Part shown: one piece after another, positions 63,251-64,000 of the stretch | Layout: each line of letters starts with the position of its first letter | Numbering within the stretch: the first letter of the stretch is position 1 | NCBI RefSeq assembly: GCF_002764115.1 | Contig: NZ_CP017941.1 | Location: 310,001-374,000 of the forward strand | DNA from: Phyllobacterium zundukense | Lineage (GTDB): Bacteria > Pseudomonadota > Alphaproteobacteria > Rhizobiales > Rhizobiaceae | Direction: 5' to 3' | Length of the DNA: 64,000 nt | Notes under the pieces: generated by a model | Databases searched by the model: none | What the model was told of the DNA's origin: nothing | What the model saw: the letters and a program-made list of their open reading frames with translations, nothing else | Program-made: the position numbers and the translations under genes

Positions 63251-64000
63251 GGTGATGTCAGGTTAACGTTTCGTCATCGATTTGGGATGTAATCGCTGCA
63301 GGATGAATGTTCCTTCCATTCGCTACAAGCGCCATCGATTTCCTGCTTCCATCATCGCTCATGCGGTGTGGCTGTACTACCGGTTTCCCTTGAGCCTGCG
63401 GCATATCGAGGAATTGCTGCTCGAGGGTGGGATCAGGGTGTCGTATGAGACGGTCCGGCAGTGGACACGAAAGTTCGGGTCGGAATATGCTCGCCGGATT
63501 CGAAGAAAGCCTCCATCATCACAAGATATCTGGTATCTGGACGAAGCCGCCGTCAGCATCAATGGTAAAAGACACTGGCTCTGGCGTGCCGTCGATCAGG
63601 ATGGATATGTTCTCGACGAAATCGTTCAAAACCGGCGCAACACCAAGGCTGCACGGCGGTTGCTGACACGGCTTATGCGGAAGCAAGGTATCCTGCCGAA
63701 GCGAATGATCACCGACAAGTTGCGCTCCTACGAAGCCGCCAGACGCCAGGTCATGGCCAACGTTGAGCATCGCTCGCACAAAGGGTTAAACAATCGGGCG
63801 GAGAATTCTCACCTGCCGTTGCGAAAACGGGAGCGAGTGATGCAGGGTTTCCGGTCATCGGGAAGCTTGCAGCGGTTTATCTCGATCTTCTCTACCGTCC
63901 GCAACCTCTTCGTTCCACCCCACTCACAACGTTCGGCATGCCAGATTTATCTCCACCGCCTGAATGCCATGGCAGAGTGGAAAGCCATGGCAGAAGCACT
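63251..64000 (+). mobile_element. IS6-family insertion sequence, right copy (runs off window)
   Basis: Starts with the end GGTGATGTCAGGTTAACGTT, near-identical to the outer end of the element at 9002-9809 in inverted orientation. The right inverted repeat is beyond the edge. Left flank is cctatcaaga. The two copies are in opposite orientation with transposases pointing outward and bracket about 53.4 kb. Confidence 0.9.
63303..64000 (+). CDS. IS6-family transposase (last codons outside window)
   Basis: 232 codons from ATG 63303: MNVPSIRYKRHRFPASIIAH, HTH region, then DDE residues in YLDEAAVSINGKRHW, MITDKLRSY and NNRAENSHLPLRKRER. Compared with the left copy it lacks only about two codons, and reads NTKAARR where the left copy has a stop, so this is the functional version of the pair. 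Encoded product moves the element by replicative transposition and can drive rearrangements between copies. Confidence 0.92.
   Translation, partial: MNVPSIRYKRHRFPASIIAHAVWLYYRFPLSLRHIEELLLEGGIRVSYETVRQWTRKFGSEYARRIRRKPPSSQDIWYLDEAAVSINGKRHWLWRAVDQDGYVLDEIVQNRRNTKAARRLLTRLMRKQGILPKRMITDKLRSYEAARRQVMANVEHRSHKGLNNRAENSHLPLRKRERVMQGFRSSGSLQRFISIFSTVRNLFVPPHSQRSACQIYLHRLNAMAEWKAMAEA

Overview
The window reads as accessory DNA, probably plasmid or chromid-borne, of an alphaproteobacterium in the Rhizobiaceae (Rhizobium, Sinorhizobium or Agrobacterium type). The grounds are moderately high GC coding DNA, rhizobial small families (DUF982, DUF995, DUF6481, a Host_attach-type protein), a UDP-xylose/UDP-arabinose polysaccharide operon with an AraC-type regulator like the cuxR-uxs1-uxe cluster of S. 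meliloti, several high-affinity sugar ABC systems, and many decayed insertion sequences. No rRNA, tRNA or CRISPR array was seen.

Layout. 1-3.3 kb: three minus-strand NAD(P)-dependent oxidoreductases facing a LysR regulator. 3.9-8.5 kb: a 1126-residue SAM/adenylate-cyclase/ATPase/TPR protein, a SnoaL/DUF4440-like protein and an exported intradiol dioxygenase-like protein. 8.6-9.8 kb: an IS6-family element (transposase killed by a stop codon) inserted in an older IS6 fragment; a near-identical inverted copy occupies 63.25 kb to the right edge. 10.3-26.9 kb: an ABC exporter, then a type I secretion cassette (adaptor, ABC permease/ATPase, a 3422-residue calcium-binding repeat protein and a lipoprotein one base upstream of it). 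26.9-27.8 kb is AT-rich and apparently non-coding. 27.8-32 kb: two exported ClpP-fold proteins, small lipoproteins and a ribbon-helix-helix-like protein. 32.1-39.7 kb: a tightly packed polysaccharide operon (uxs, uxe, GT2, DUF995, GH26, DUF995) with its likely activator. 40-49 kb: small conserved rhizobial genes, some frameshifted, then broken old-yellow-enzyme genes among IS6 remnants. 49.2-61.6 kb: two sugar-uptake operons (CUT2/ribose type and CUT1/maltose type) with a kinase, an isomerase, an RpiR regulator and a divergent FucU-like mutarotase. 61.6-64 kb: a decayed IS5-family element, a single-domain response regulator and the second IS6 copy.

How it fits together. The most distinctive unit is the type I secretion cassette: the exported product carries about 31 copies of a roughly 55-residue unit with an EF-hand/dockerin-like DxNGDGxxD calcium loop, arranged in a higher-order period of seven units (1158-1164 bp), plus RTX nonapeptides in the middle and matching calcium-rich caps near the two ends. 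Together with the UDP-pentose polysaccharide operon and the Host_attach-type gene, this suggests a surface-adhesion or biofilm gene neighbourhood. The two sugar transport operons share a 30-bp near-palindromic upstream motif (26 of 30 identical), which suggests one regulator, most simply the encoded RpiR protein, controls both. A 70-97 bp dispersed repeat occurs three times (3.6, 12.3 and 30.8 kb) in intergenic DNA.
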